A stretch of DNA of 64,000 nucleotides from Parapedobacter defluvii. GTDB taxonomy: Bacteria; Bacteroidota; Bacteroidia; Sphingobacteriales; Sphingobacteriaceae. Position numbers and translations under genes: made by a program. Of the stretch, positions 9,301-17,152 are shown piece by piece (the stretch's first letter is position 1; each line of letters opens with the position of its first letter). The stretch spans positions 496,001 through 560,000 of the forward strand of contig NZ_BMIK01000001.1 of assembly GCF_014642075.1 (NCBI RefSeq), in the 5' to 3' direction. Under the pieces are notes generated by a model. That model was not told the origin of the DNA, ran no database searches, and saw only the letters and a program-made list of their open reading frames with translations.

Positions 9301-10116
9301 ATGAAGATGAAAATAATAGGTATGTTGGCAATAGCAGGCTGGTGTTTTGCCTGTGGCTCAACCATCCAAAAGGAGCGCGCTCCTATAGGGGTTGCCTTGT
9401 ATTCGTTTAATCGCTTTTCGTTGAAGGACGGGTTAAAGAAAGCGAAAGAAAGTGGTGCAGCTTATGTAGAGGGTTTTTCTTTTCATCAACCGCGTGGAAA
9501 ATTCGGGGAGAAATCATTTGCCGAACTGAGCGAGTCGGAACTTGCGGATGTCCAATCCCTGTTGCAGGAGAATGACTTGCACATGGTTTCTATGTATGCC
9601 GATGGTAAAACCCTTGATGAATGGCAGGTGTTGTTCGAAAAGGGAAAGCAGCTTGGTTTGAAGTTTCTTGTTGGCGAGCCGGAACCTCAGTTTTGGGATA
9701 AATTGGATAGTCTATCGGCAGATTATGGAATAAAACTGGCCCTCCACCAACATAGGAAAGGACAAAGCCGCTTCTGGCACCCTGATTCCGTTCTAGCCGC
9801 TTTAAAAGGGCATCCGCATTTTGCGGTATGCGGTGATTTGGGGCATTGGGTGAGAAGTGGCCTAGATCCGGTGGAATGCCTAAAACAGTTGGAAGGACAT
9901 TTGGTAAGCATCCATGCGAAAGATCTGGATTCCTTCGGGAATCCGGAGGCGGCTGACATAAAAGTGGGAACCGGAGTGATTGACTACAAGGCGGTATTTA
10001 CAGAACTAAGGCGTCAGAAGTTCCAGGGGTTTATCTTTGTTGAATGTGAGCACGATTGGGATAACAATTTCGATGAAGTAAAAGCAGCAGTCGATTTTCT
10101 GAGCCGACAGGAATAG
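9301..10116 (+). CDS. Exported sugar isomerase/epimerase-like TIM-barrel lipoprotein
   Basis: A 271-residue xylose-isomerase-like (AP endonuclease 2 superfamily) TIM barrel. It starts with a signal peptide ending in WCFACGS; Cys18 is a probable lipidation site, although the lipobox is loose, as is common in Bacteroidota. Conserved metal-site blocks include LALHQHRKGQ, VCGDLGHWV, SIHAKDLD and FVECEHDW. Most relatives with known activity are cytoplasmic isomerases, so the export signal is notable and fits processing of keto-sugars or glycosides outside the cytoplasm, next to the exported DUF1080 protein. Substrate unknown. Confidence 0.82.
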   Translation: MKMKIIGMLAIAGWCFACGSTIQKERAPIGVALYSFNRFSLKDGLKKAKESGAAYVEGFSFHQPRGKFGEKSFAELSESELADVQSLLQENDLHMVSMYADGKTLDEWQVLFEKGKQLGLKFLVGEPEPQFWDKLDSLSADYGIKLALHQHRKGQSRFWHPDSVLAALKGHPHFAVCGDLGHWVRSGLDPVECLKQLEGHLVSIHAKDLDSFGNPEAADIKVGTGVIDYKAVFTELRRQKFQGFIFVECEHDWDNNFDEVKAAVDFLSRQE

Positions 10117-10121
10117 ATGTA

Positions 10122-11021
10122 ATGATAGTTGAGGAAAACAGGGTAAAAAAGTTGGAGGTACCGGGTTGTATACTCGGTGAAAGTCCAATGTGGCATTCAG
10201 GTCGCGGTAGTGCCTTTTGGGTGGACATCCTCGGAAATACCCTTGTTGAGTATCAACTGGGCGATGGCTTGGTAACCCAATACAAAGGAAGCCGGATGAT
10301 TTCGTTCGTTTGTCCGGTCGGCGGAACTAACAATTTGCTCGTTGCCGGTGCGCAGGGTGGCATAGGTACGTATGATCTGAGGTCTCAGGAGCTGTCATTG
10401 ATTTCCGATTTGAACCGGGAATGGGAAAATCACCGGTGCAATGATGGCGCAGTGGATTGCTTGGGGAATCTGTGGATCGGGACGACCCATATGGATCATG
10501 AGCCGGGTGGGGGGGATCTATATCGCATTTCCGACGCATGGCAGGCAGAAAAAAAAATTGAAAGGGTGTCGATCTCTAATGGAATATGCTGGTCGGCCGA
10601 TAACCGGACCCTATATTACATAGATAGCCCGACGAAAGAAATTAGGGCATTCAGGCACGATGCAGTGACCGGTAAGGTTGCTTTCGATCGGTTAGCGGTG
10701 AAAATTTCAGCATCCATGGGTTTTCCGGATGGCATGTCCATGGATGTTGCAGGAACCATTTGGGTAGCTATCTGGGGAGGAGGGGGTGTAGGCGGATTCA
10801 ATCCGATTTCGGGAGCGATGGAGCATTGGATTCCCATACCGGCACCTCATGTGTCGTCCTGCGCGTTTGTAGGCCCTCATTTGGATTACTTGCTTGTGAC
10901 GACTGCCCAGAAGGAAATGGACGATGAACAACTGGCGCAATATCCCGATAGCGGGTGCACCTTCCTGGTAGCGATGGAGGTGCCTGGATTGCCTACTTAC
11001 GATTGCCAATTGCCGACGTAA
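10122..11021 (+). CDS. SMP-30/gluconolactonase-family lactonase
   Basis: A 299-residue beta-propeller of the SMP-30/gluconolactonase/LRE family. The expected metal ligands are recognisable: Glu in ILGESPMW near the N-terminus, Asn in ISNGICW, and Asp in FPDGMSMD. There is no signal peptide. It should hydrolyse sugar lactones such as those made by the Gfo/Idh dehydrogenases in this cluster. It starts five bases after the preceding stop and belongs to the same operon. A paralogue lies at 24403-25215. Confidence 0.87.
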   Translation: MIVEENRVKKLEVPGCILGESPMWHSGRGSAFWVDILGNTLVEYQLGDGLVTQYKGSRMISFVCPVGGTNNLLVAGAQGGIGTYDLRSQELSLISDLNREWENHRCNDGAVDCLGNLWIGTTHMDHEPGGGDLYRISDAWQAEKKIERVSISNGICWSADNRTLYYIDSPTKEIRAFRHDAVTGKVAFDRLAVKISASMGFPDGMSMDVAGTIWVAIWGGGGVGGFNPISGAMEHWIPIPAPHVSSCAFVGPHLDYLLVTTAQKEMDDEQLAQYPDSGCTFLVAMEVPGLPTYDCQLPT

Positions 11022-11052
11022 GGAAGTGTGATGATCGCATTGACAAGCTTGA

Positions 11053-11724
11053 ATGCGTAACAACTATAAATTCAGCATTATGTATAGATATCAGTTTTTT
11101 TTGGCGGCATTCTTCCTGTTATTGAGTGGCGTGTCAATTGCCCAAGAGGGCAACAATGCCACAGATGGGTGGATATCACTGTTTGATGGAAAGACATTGA
11201 ATGGGTGGAAAGTGAACGAACATCCCGAAACATTTCGCGTGGAAGACGGAGCGATTGTGGTAAATGGCGAGCGATCACATCTTTTTTACGCTGGCGATGT
11301 GAATAACCACGATTTTAAGAACTTCGAATTGAAAGTGGACGTAATGACGTTCCCGGGTTCAAATTCAGGGATTTATTTCCATACACAATTTCAGGAGGTA
11401 GGTTTCCCGGAGATAGGCCATGAAGTACAGGTAAATATTTCGCATACCGATTGGCGCCGATCGGGTAGCATTTATGGCATTGTCCATGTTGATACGGTTC
11501 CGGTGAAGGACAAGCAGTGGTATACGCAACACATTATTGTACAGGGCAAGACCGTCCGGATTCTGATTGATGGAAAGCTCATCCTGGAGTATAATGAACC
11601 GGATACAACGATAAAACCCCATACCGGGCATACGATTTCAAGCGGGACTTTTGCGTTGCAGGGGCACGATCCGGGTAGTAAAGTGCTGTTCCGCAACATT
11701 CGTGTAAAGATACTTCCCGATTAA
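11053..11724 (+). CDS. DUF1080 (3-keto-disaccharide hydrolase family) exported protein
   Basis: A 223-residue DUF1080 protein (Pfam 3keto-disac_hyd, a lectin-like beta sandwich). The lead-in ISLFDGKTLNGWK and the block SNSGIYFHTQ are the family hallmarks. A Sec signal peptide with cleavage after VSIAQ is seen; the ATG at 11080 (MYRYQFF) gives a more usual signal length than the one at 11053. Characterised relatives act on 3-keto-glycosides, consistent with the Gfo/Idh dehydrogenases nearby. Its stop shares one base with the AraC gene start. A second DUF1080 gene is at 17153-17755. Confidence 0.87.
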   Translation: MRNNYKFSIMYRYQFFLAAFFLLLSGVSIAQEGNNATDGWISLFDGKTLNGWKVNEHPETFRVEDGAIVVNGERSHLFYAGDVNNHDFKNFELKVDVMTFPGSNSGIYFHTQFQEVGFPEIGHEVQVNISHTDWRRSGSIYGIVHVDTVPVKDKQWYTQHIIVQGKTVRILIDGKLILEYNEPDTTIKPHTGHTISSGTFALQGHDPGSKVLFRNIRVKILPD

Positions 11725-12578
11725 TGATTCCTGTATCCCGGCCCATACCGATTACTCCGTCCCAGTCTTTTGCGGTGAAACACTTGCGGGGGGTGGCCTG
11801 CAACATTCCCTATCATGTGCACGATGCGCATGAATTAATACTCATACGTTCGGGCTCGGGAAGCTTTTATGTGGGTAATACCATCCGGAAGTTCCAGGCT
11901 GGTGATGTGTTTTTACTGGCTCCGGGAGTACCGCACTGGTTCAAATGTGAACAATTGGCTGGATGCGATGCAGAAGAAGATGAATTTATTGTTCTTCAGT
12001 TTTACCGGTCATTTTTGGGTGAAACTTATTTTGATCTTCCAGAGCACGGAAAGTTAAAGCGATTGTTTACGGCGGAGGGTTTGGCCTTAACATTTAAAGA
12101 GCTGACACGGGATTCACTGACTGAATTTATGCTGTCAATGCCGCACGCCATCGGGCAGGGACGGCTGCTGTTGGTACTTCGGTTGCTTGCCGTGTTGGGC
12201 GATAATCCGAGTTGCGCGCCGTTGCATTATACAATATCCACAGAAATGGACCTGCAGGGCAAAGAGACGCTGGGCCGTATCCAAACGTATGTTGCGGATC
12301 GGATACGTGATCGGATTTACCTCGAAGAGGTAGCCGGGTTAGTGAACATGAGTGTTCCTACCTTTTGCCGTTACTTTAAACAGTGGACGGGAAAAACACT
12401 GACAGACTTTGTACAGGAAATGCGGGTGGAACATGCGTGTGAGTTGCTGAAAGGTACCTCATTGTCGATTCAAAAGATATGCCGGGACAGTGGATTCCAA
12501 TCTACGGCTCATTTCATCCGGTTGCTTAAGCGGCTGAAGGGAATGACGCCCCAGGAGTTTCGGAAAATGTTTACATAA
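11724..12578 (+). CDS. AraC-family regulator with cupin sensor domain
   Basis: A 284-residue regulator with an N-terminal cupin sugar-sensing domain (PYHVHDAHELILI, residues about 31-45) and a C-terminal double helix-turn-helix (about 190-284) ending in the AraC signature MTPQEFRKMF. The start codon overlaps the DUF1080 stop by one base (TAATG), so translation is probably coupled to the enzyme gene. Residue 'CRYFKQWTGKTLTDFVQEMR' marks the first recognition region. It is likely to control this operon or a neighbour in response to a sugar. A related regulator is at 21706-22596. Confidence 0.9.
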   Translation: MIPVSRPIPITPSQSFAVKHLRGVACNIPYHVHDAHELILIRSGSGSFYVGNTIRKFQAGDVFLLAPGVPHWFKCEQLAGCDAEEDEFIVLQFYRSFLGETYFDLPEHGKLKRLFTAEGLALTFKELTRDSLTEFMLSMPHAIGQGRLLLVLRLLAVLGDNPSCAPLHYTISTEMDLQGKETLGRIQTYVADRIRDRIYLEEVAGLVNMSVPTFCRYFKQWTGKTLTDFVQEMRVEHACELLKGTSLSIQKICRDSGFQSTAHFIRLLKRLKGMTPQEFRKMFT

Positions 12579-12608
12579 ACAGGTTAAGTTCTTTTAAAAA
12601 GCCCTTCT

Positions 12609-12628
12609 TTTTGGTAGTTTTACCAAAA
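12609..12628. promoter_or_regulatory. Inverted repeat TTTTGGTA-GTTT-TACCAAAA
   Basis: Perfect 8-bp arms with a 4-base loop, lying between the AraC gene and the cytochrome c gene, 10 bases before the cytochrome ATG. It could be an operator or a weak hairpin. Twelve bases of its complement, TTGGTAAAACTA, recur at 21480-21491 upstream of the other AraC gene. Its function is not established. Confidence 0.45.
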
Positions 12629-12638
12629 TCCAATCATC

Positions 12639-13067
12639 ATGCACGCTTTTATGTTTTGTTCTGCTACGTTGCTGGCCGTTGTTATCTTGGCTGTCGGATG
12701 CGGGGGAAATGCAAACCACAGCGAGAAAAGCGCGGTCCGTGAGCATCCAAACAAACCCATCGAAAAGCTTGCCGGAGATGTAGACGTTGTGCCTACAGCT
12801 GAAATGCTGGATAAAGGAAGGGTATTAATGTCTTATTCAGATTGCTTTACCTGTCACAAAGAAACCGATCGAAAGCGTGGCCCTGCCTTTCAAGATATCG
12901 CGGCCCGTTACCCAATGAACAGTAATTACATCCGTGTCCTTGCCAAGCGGATTATTTTAGGGGCCAAAGGTTCATGGGGAAATGTTGTGATGCCGCCCCA
13001 TCCGGCGGTTTCGGAAGAAGACGCCGAAACGATGGTTATGTACGTTCTTTCGTTAGACAGGAAGTAG
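12639..13067 (+). CDS. Lipoprotein cytochrome c
   Basis: A small class I c-type cytochrome of 142 residues. A lipoprotein signal ends in ILAVGCGG with Cys21 as the lipidation site. The heme motif is CFTCH (Cys69, Cys72, His73) and Met118 in VVMPPHP is the likely sixth ligand. It would sit in the periplasm on a membrane as a small electron carrier. Placed between two sugar-dehydrogenase modules, it could take electrons from exported oxidoreductases (inference). Very similar small cytochromes accompany PSD1-type and Gfo/Idh clusters in Bacteroidota. Confidence 0.88.
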   Translation: MHAFMFCSATLLAVVILAVGCGGNANHSEKSAVREHPNKPIEKLAGDVDVVPTAEMLDKGRVLMSYSDCFTCHKETDRKRGPAFQDIAARYPMNSNYIRVLAKRIILGAKGSWGNVVMPPHPAVSEEDAETMVMYVLSLDRK

Positions 13068-13095
13068 TTCCCTAAGATGATACTGAAATTTGCTG

Positions 13096-13109
13096 CTTGT
13101 ATACACAAA
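13096..13109. promoter_or_regulatory. Degenerate operator copy CTTGTATACACAAA
   Basis: Twelve of 14 positions match the CTTGTATATACAAG core. Its centre is 90 bp upstream of the perfect copy at 13186-13199, a separation that could allow two bound dimers to loop DNA. Confidence 0.5.
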
Positions 13110-13185
13110 TCATGTCAATTGCTTTGACGGTGCAATTCGTGTAAAGTTGTTGTTTTAGCGATTATTCATTGATTTTCTGTTTTTT

Positions 13186-13199
13186 CTTGTATATACAAG
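13186..13199. promoter_or_regulatory. Operator palindrome CTTGTATATACAAG
   Basis: A perfect 14-bp palindrome identical to the core at 5566-5579. Its TTG at 13187-13189 is 19 bases before the -7 box at 13209, a normal -33/-7 spacing for Bacteroidota, so the palindrome covers the -33 element of the Gfo/Idh promoter. Confidence 0.75.
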
Positions 13200-13208
13200 T
13201 ATAATATA

Positions 13209-13216
13209 TATCTTTG
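13209..13216 (+). promoter_or_regulatory. -7 promoter box TATCTTTG of the first Tat Gfo/Idh gene
   Basis: Exact TAnnTTTG match, nine bases downstream of the operator core, predicting a leader of about 50 bases before the ATG at 13272. Confidence 0.6.
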
Positions 13217-13271
13217 TTTAGGTAGAAGGATAACCAATTTTTTGAACCTGTTAATAGATATATGCTGGGGT

Positions 13272-14648
13272 ATGAAAAACGATCATTCAACATCACGTAG
13301 AAAATTTTTACGCACCGCTGCAACCGCAGCTATCGGTGTACCGTTTATTTTGGAATCCGCATCCAAAGCGTTTGCGGCGCTGCCCAAAGAAAAGCTTCGG
13401 CATGCCTGTATCGGTGTCGGCGGTATGGGAGGGCATGACCTTCAGAACTTCAAATCTCATCCGAATGTAGAAATCGTCGCCTTGTGCGATGTCGATGAAA
13501 ACATCTTGCAAAAAGCTGCCGAGCTGGTACCCGGCGCACGTCTCTACACGGATTGGCGCGAACTTCTAAAAAAAGAGAAAAACAAGATTGACTCCGTTAA
13601 TGTAACGGTACCCGATCATAATCACTTCATTATTGCCATGAGCGCTATTAAGGCAGGTAAACACGTGTATTGTCAAAAGCCTATGTGCCATGATGTTGCA
13701 GAAGTGCGTGTGCTTACACAAGCAGCTATAAAAGCGGGGGTAATTACACAATTGGGAACCCAGATAGCCTCATCCATTGGTGACCGGACGGGTGTTCAAT
13801 GGATTAAGGAAGGTATTATCGGAAAAGTGAAACATGCTTATCTATGCTCGAACCGCTCGGGCATAGCGGGATACCGTCTTGAGGGGCCACGACCCGTACA
13901 AGGCCAGGAGGTACCTTCCGGTTTGCATTGGGACAATTGGATTGGTACGGCTCCCATGCGACCTTATGCGCCATCTATTTATCATCCGGCAATATGGCGC
14001 GCCTGGCAGGATTTCGGCACGGGGTGGTCGGGCGATATCGGCTGTCATATCTTCGATGCCGTTTGGAAAGGATTGGGCATGACATCGCCGATATCTGTAG
14101 TGGCAGAAGTGCAGAAATCCTGGAAGGATTCACCGGATCGTCGGGCCGATACATGGCCGCAAGGCAATCACATTACTTGGATGTTCCCCGGTAACGACCG
14201 GACGGCATCCAAAACGCTTCCTGTAGAATGGTTTGATGGTGAATTCTACCCTCCCGAAGAGGTACGCGCGCTGTACCCGGGCGAGAAATATCCCGAAGAG
14301 GCAGCTATGCTGATTGGTACCGAAGGGGCACTACTTATTCCGCATGGGGGAACACCGGTACTGCTTCCGGAGAGTAAGTTCAAGGATCATAAGCGTCCGG
14401 ATTTGGAAGAGCGGAATCATTACCATCACTTTGTAGATGCTTGCTTAGGCGGACCAAAAACCGAATCGCATTTTGCACAGACCGGACCGATGACCGAGGC
14501 CATACTTTTAGGGACTGTAGCGATACGTGTGCCGGATACGGTATTGGAATGGGATGCAGTTAATATGAAATTTCCAAATTATCCGGATGCCGAAAAATAC
14601 CTGCGCCGTACGTATCGAAAAGGTTGGCAGGTAGATGGATTTAGTTAG
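13272..14648 (+). CDS. Tat-exported Gfo/Idh/MocA-family oxidoreductase
   Basis: A 458-residue oxidoreductase started at the ATG at 13272; an upstream in-frame TTG at 13242 would put ten extra residues before the signal and is less likely. The twin-arginine signal is SRRKFLRTAA, followed by a hydrophobic stretch, so the folded, cofactor-loaded enzyme is exported by Tat. The Rossmann motif is GVGGMGGHD near residues 48-56 and the family EKP motif appears as QKP (CQKPMC), a common variant in exported members. Conserved WDNWIGTAP and GDIGCHIFD blocks mark the exported sugar-dehydrogenase subgroup. It has its own promoter with two operator copies. Likely role: oxidation of a sugar or glycoside hydroxyl in the periplasm with tightly bound NAD(P). 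Confidence 0.88.
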   Translation: MKNDHSTSRRKFLRTAATAAIGVPFILESASKAFAALPKEKLRHACIGVGGMGGHDLQNFKSHPNVEIVALCDVDENILQKAAELVPGARLYTDWRELLKKEKNKIDSVNVTVPDHNHFIIAMSAIKAGKHVYCQKPMCHDVAEVRVLTQAAIKAGVITQLGTQIASSIGDRTGVQWIKEGIIGKVKHAYLCSNRSGIAGYRLEGPRPVQGQEVPSGLHWDNWIGTAPMRPYAPSIYHPAIWRAWQDFGTGWSGDIGCHIFDAVWKGLGMTSPISVVAEVQKSWKDSPDRRADTWPQGNHITWMFPGNDRTASKTLPVEWFDGEFYPPEEVRALYPGEKYPEEAAMLIGTEGALLIPHGGTPVLLPESKFKDHKRPDLEERNHYHHFVDACLGGPKTESHFAQTGPMTEAILLGTVAIRVPDTVLEWDAVNMKFPNYPDAEKYLRRTYRKGWQVDGFS

Positions 14649-14671
14649 CGACAAATACAGTTTCAGTCTTT

Positions 14672-14685
14672 TTTGTGTATACAAG
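14672..14685. promoter_or_regulatory. Operator copy TTTGTGTATACAAG
   Basis: Twelve of 14 positions match CTTGTATATACAAG. The nine-base gap to the -7 box at 14695 is identical to that in the 13186 promoter, which supports a conserved promoter-operator layout. Confidence 0.6.
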
Positions 14686-14694
14686 ATAGTTTTT

Positions 14695-14702
14695 TAGTTT
14701 TG
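14695..14702 (+). promoter_or_regulatory. -7 promoter box TAGTTTTG of the second Tat Gfo/Idh gene
   Basis: Exact TAnnTTTG match; a TTG at 14673-14675 lies 19 bases upstream as the -33 element. The predicted leader before the ATG at 14803 is about 95 bases. Confidence 0.55.
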
Positions 14703-14802
14703 TGAGGCAAGTGGATGGTTGGCCATGCAGGCCACAATCATTAAACTTGAAGTTCCAATTATTAATTCTCGTTTAAAGAATCAGATGCTTTAACAAAAAC
14801 AA

Positions 14803-16119
14803 ATGGAGAAAAACTATTCATCGTTACCATCAGGAAGTCGCCGTTCTTTTTTGAAAACCGCAGGTGTGGCTGTTATCGGCGGCAGTGTTGCTTATCACTT
14901 CGGCATGCCCTATGCGCTGGGCAATGTTCCGGGGAGAAAAGAAGTGCTAAAAATTGGTCTCATAGGTTGTGGTGGCCGCGGTACCGGAGCAGCGATCCAG
15001 GCAATTAAATCCGACCCCAATGTGATACTCACCGCAATGGGCGACGTTTTCGAGGATCGGATGGAACAATCCTACGAAGCGTTGTCCAAGGCGATTCCAG
15101 ACAAGATCAAGGTTAAAAAAAGGGACAAGTTTCTGGGTTTCGACGCCTACCAGCGGGTGATTGATTCGGGCGTTGATGTGGTGCTTTTGACCGCGCCGCC
15201 AGCATTCCGGCCGGGTCATTTTGCCGCTGCCGTAGCTGCAGGCAAGCATGCCTTCTGCGAAAAGCCGATGGCAGTTGACGCGCCCGGTGTCCGGTCGGTA
15301 TTGGAATCCGCACGAAAAGCAAAAGAGAAAAACCTCGGAGTTTTTGCAGGCTTCTGTTTCCGGCACGATGCAGCAAATCAAGCAGCCTTTCAGCAGATCC
15401 TGAACGGCCAGGTGGGTAACGTACGGACAGTTACCGGTTTCCGCTACGGAGGTGAATTACCCAGCGACTATTCGAAGATGCAGGGGACTGGACTGGAATA
15501 TCAATTGCGTAACTGGTACTATCAAAATTGGTTATCCGGAGATTTTATCGTTGAGGTGGCGTGCCACAGTGCGGATATGATGAGTTGGGCACTGGGCGAT
15601 GAAATGCCAATAAAGGCGATTGGATCGGGAGGACGTCAACAGCGGGTAGAGGAGCGATTCGGTAACATCTACGACCATTTTGCCATTGAATACGAATACC
15701 GGGAAGGTGTCAGAGGATTTCTTTTCACCCGCCAGCAGCGGGGTGCCTTTTCCAGAAATACCATCGATGTAACCGGCAGTGAAGGAGACGCGCATTTGGT
15801 GATGGGACAACTTCATGAAATCCGAGGGAAACATCCCTGGAAATTTGATGGCAAACCAAATAACATGTTTCAGGCAGAACACGATGCGTTCTTTGCTTCG
15901 ATACGATCGGGAAATCCCATAAACGATGGCGAATGGATGGCCAATAGTACCATGATGGCCATTTTGGGTAGGATGGCTGCTTACAGCGGTCAGGAAATCA
16001 CTTGGGAGGAAGCCCTCAATTCCAACCAGGTATTGGGGCCGAAACTGGAAGAATACGATTGGGATTTGCAATGGCAGTCACCTCCTGTAGCGATCCCCGG
16101 CGTCACTAAAGTGCTGTAA
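14803..16119 (+). CDS. Tat-exported Gfo/Idh/MocA-family oxidoreductase
   Basis: A 438-residue oxidoreductase with a twin-arginine signal (SRRSFLKTAG at residues 12-21). The Rossmann motif is GLIGCGGRGTG and the family motif is CEKPMAVD. The C-terminal domain includes EVACHSADMMSWALG, with a probable active-site His. It differs clearly from the neighbour at 13272 in length and sequence, so the two probably act on different substrates or positions. Its stop is directly followed by the next start codon, so it is co-transcribed with the SUMF1-fold gene. Its own operator-bearing promoter lies upstream. Confidence 0.88.
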   Translation: MEKNYSSLPSGSRRSFLKTAGVAVIGGSVAYHFGMPYALGNVPGRKEVLKIGLIGCGGRGTGAAIQAIKSDPNVILTAMGDVFEDRMEQSYEALSKAIPDKIKVKKRDKFLGFDAYQRVIDSGVDVVLLTAPPAFRPGHFAAAVAAGKHAFCEKPMAVDAPGVRSVLESARKAKEKNLGVFAGFCFRHDAANQAAFQQILNGQVGNVRTVTGFRYGGELPSDYSKMQGTGLEYQLRNWYYQNWLSGDFIVEVACHSADMMSWALGDEMPIKAIGSGGRQQRVEERFGNIYDHFAIEYEYREGVRGFLFTRQQRGAFSRNTIDVTGSEGDAHLVMGQLHEIRGKHPWKFDGKPNNMFQAEHDAFFASIRSGNPINDGEWMANSTMMAILGRMAAYSGQEITWEEALNSNQVLGPKLEEYDWDLQWQSPPVAIPGVTKVL

Positions 16120-17139
16120 ATGATGATAAAAATGGGATACTGGTTTCCGTGGTCAACGTCAGACATGCTGATCTGCTGTCTGTTGCCCCTACTGGCCTTT
16201 GGGCAACTGATTGCACAAGAGACCGATTTTTCCGATTACCAACAGCCGCTACCGGGGTCTGATCTGTTCATTGACATGGTGGCAATCCAGGGTGGCGTGT
16301 TCAAGATGGGAAGTCCGGCAGATGAGAAAGGGCGTCGGACCGATGAGGGGCCTCAAGTTGACGTACGTGTGGCACCTTTTTGGATTGGGAAGTATGAGAT
16401 ATCCTGGGACATATACGAGTATTTTATCTACGAATCCGGTGACCCAACGGTTGCACAGGAGTCTGCATTGCAGGATGTAGACGGGATTACCCGACCTACA
16501 CCGCCTTACTTGGATATGACCATGGGAATGGGGAAAGAGGGGAAGCCAGCGATTGCCATGACGCATTATAATGCCATTCAGTTTTGCAGGTGGTTATATA
16601 CCCGGACGGGTGTTTTTTACCGACTTCCAACGGAAGCAGAATGGGAATATGCGTGTAGGGCTGGCGCCGAAACCGCCTTTTTTTTCGGTGACAACGGAGA
16701 TGATTTGGGAGATTACGCGTGGTACGCTGCTAACAGTGAGGGAAAAACCCACGTAATTGGCACAAAGAAGCCAAATGCTTGGGGTCTGTATGATATGTTG
16801 GGAAACGTTTGTGAATGGACATTCGATCAGTATGCCCCAACTAGTTATAAGCAATGGGGAAAAGTTGAGCCCATTGATAATCCTGTAAATCCACCCGTGG
16901 AATTGTATCCGCACGCGGTGAGAGGTGGATCTTTTCAGGACGAAGCTGAAAACCTTAGGTCTGCGGCGCGCGCGTATTCAGACCCGAGCTGGAAGGAGCT
17001 GGATCCCCAAACACCGAAAAGTAATTGGTGGTTTCCCTTTACGCCCTTTGTCGGGTTGCGGATCGTTCGTCCGGCCGTACAGCCCTCGCCAGCGGAAATC
17101 GAGGCTTATTACACCATTGAACCCATTCCGGAATATTAA
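16120..17139 (+). CDS. SUMF1/formylglycine-enzyme-fold exported protein, catalytic cysteines absent
   Basis: A 339-residue protein of the SUMF1/EgtB/PvdO fold with an N-terminal signal peptide (cleavage likely near QLIAQ). Family blocks are clear: GGVFKMGSP, YRLPTEAEWEYACR, GLYDMLGNVCEW, AVRGGSF and FVGLRIVRP. The two copper-binding cysteines that true formylglycine-generating enzymes have just after the GGS block are missing; the sequence there is GGSFQDEAENLR. It is therefore probably not a sulfatase-maturing enzyme. Its start abuts the stop of the Tat Gfo/Idh gene. A binding or accessory role in the exported sugar-oxidising module is possible (inference). Confidence 0.85.
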   Translation: MMIKMGYWFPWSTSDMLICCLLPLLAFGQLIAQETDFSDYQQPLPGSDLFIDMVAIQGGVFKMGSPADEKGRRTDEGPQVDVRVAPFWIGKYEISWDIYEYFIYESGDPTVAQESALQDVDGITRPTPPYLDMTMGMGKEGKPAIAMTHYNAIQFCRWLYTRTGVFYRLPTEAEWEYACRAGAETAFFFGDNGDDLGDYAWYAANSEGKTHVIGTKKPNAWGLYDMLGNVCEWTFDQYAPTSYKQWGKVEPIDNPVNPPVELYPHAVRGGSFQDEAENLRSAARAYSDPSWKELDPQTPKSNWWFPFTPFVGLRIVRPAVQPSPAEIEAYYTIEPIPEY

Positions 17140-17152
17140 ATAAAAAAACGAG

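Noticed and set aside
15532-16071. 179-codon minus-strand frame
   Set aside because: It is antisense to the Tat Gfo/Idh gene, which has full family support.
16120-17139. Reading the SUMF1-fold protein as a sulfatase-activating formylglycine enzyme
   Set aside because: The catalytic cysteines are absent and no formylglycine-type sulfatase (CxPxR) is encoded in the window.
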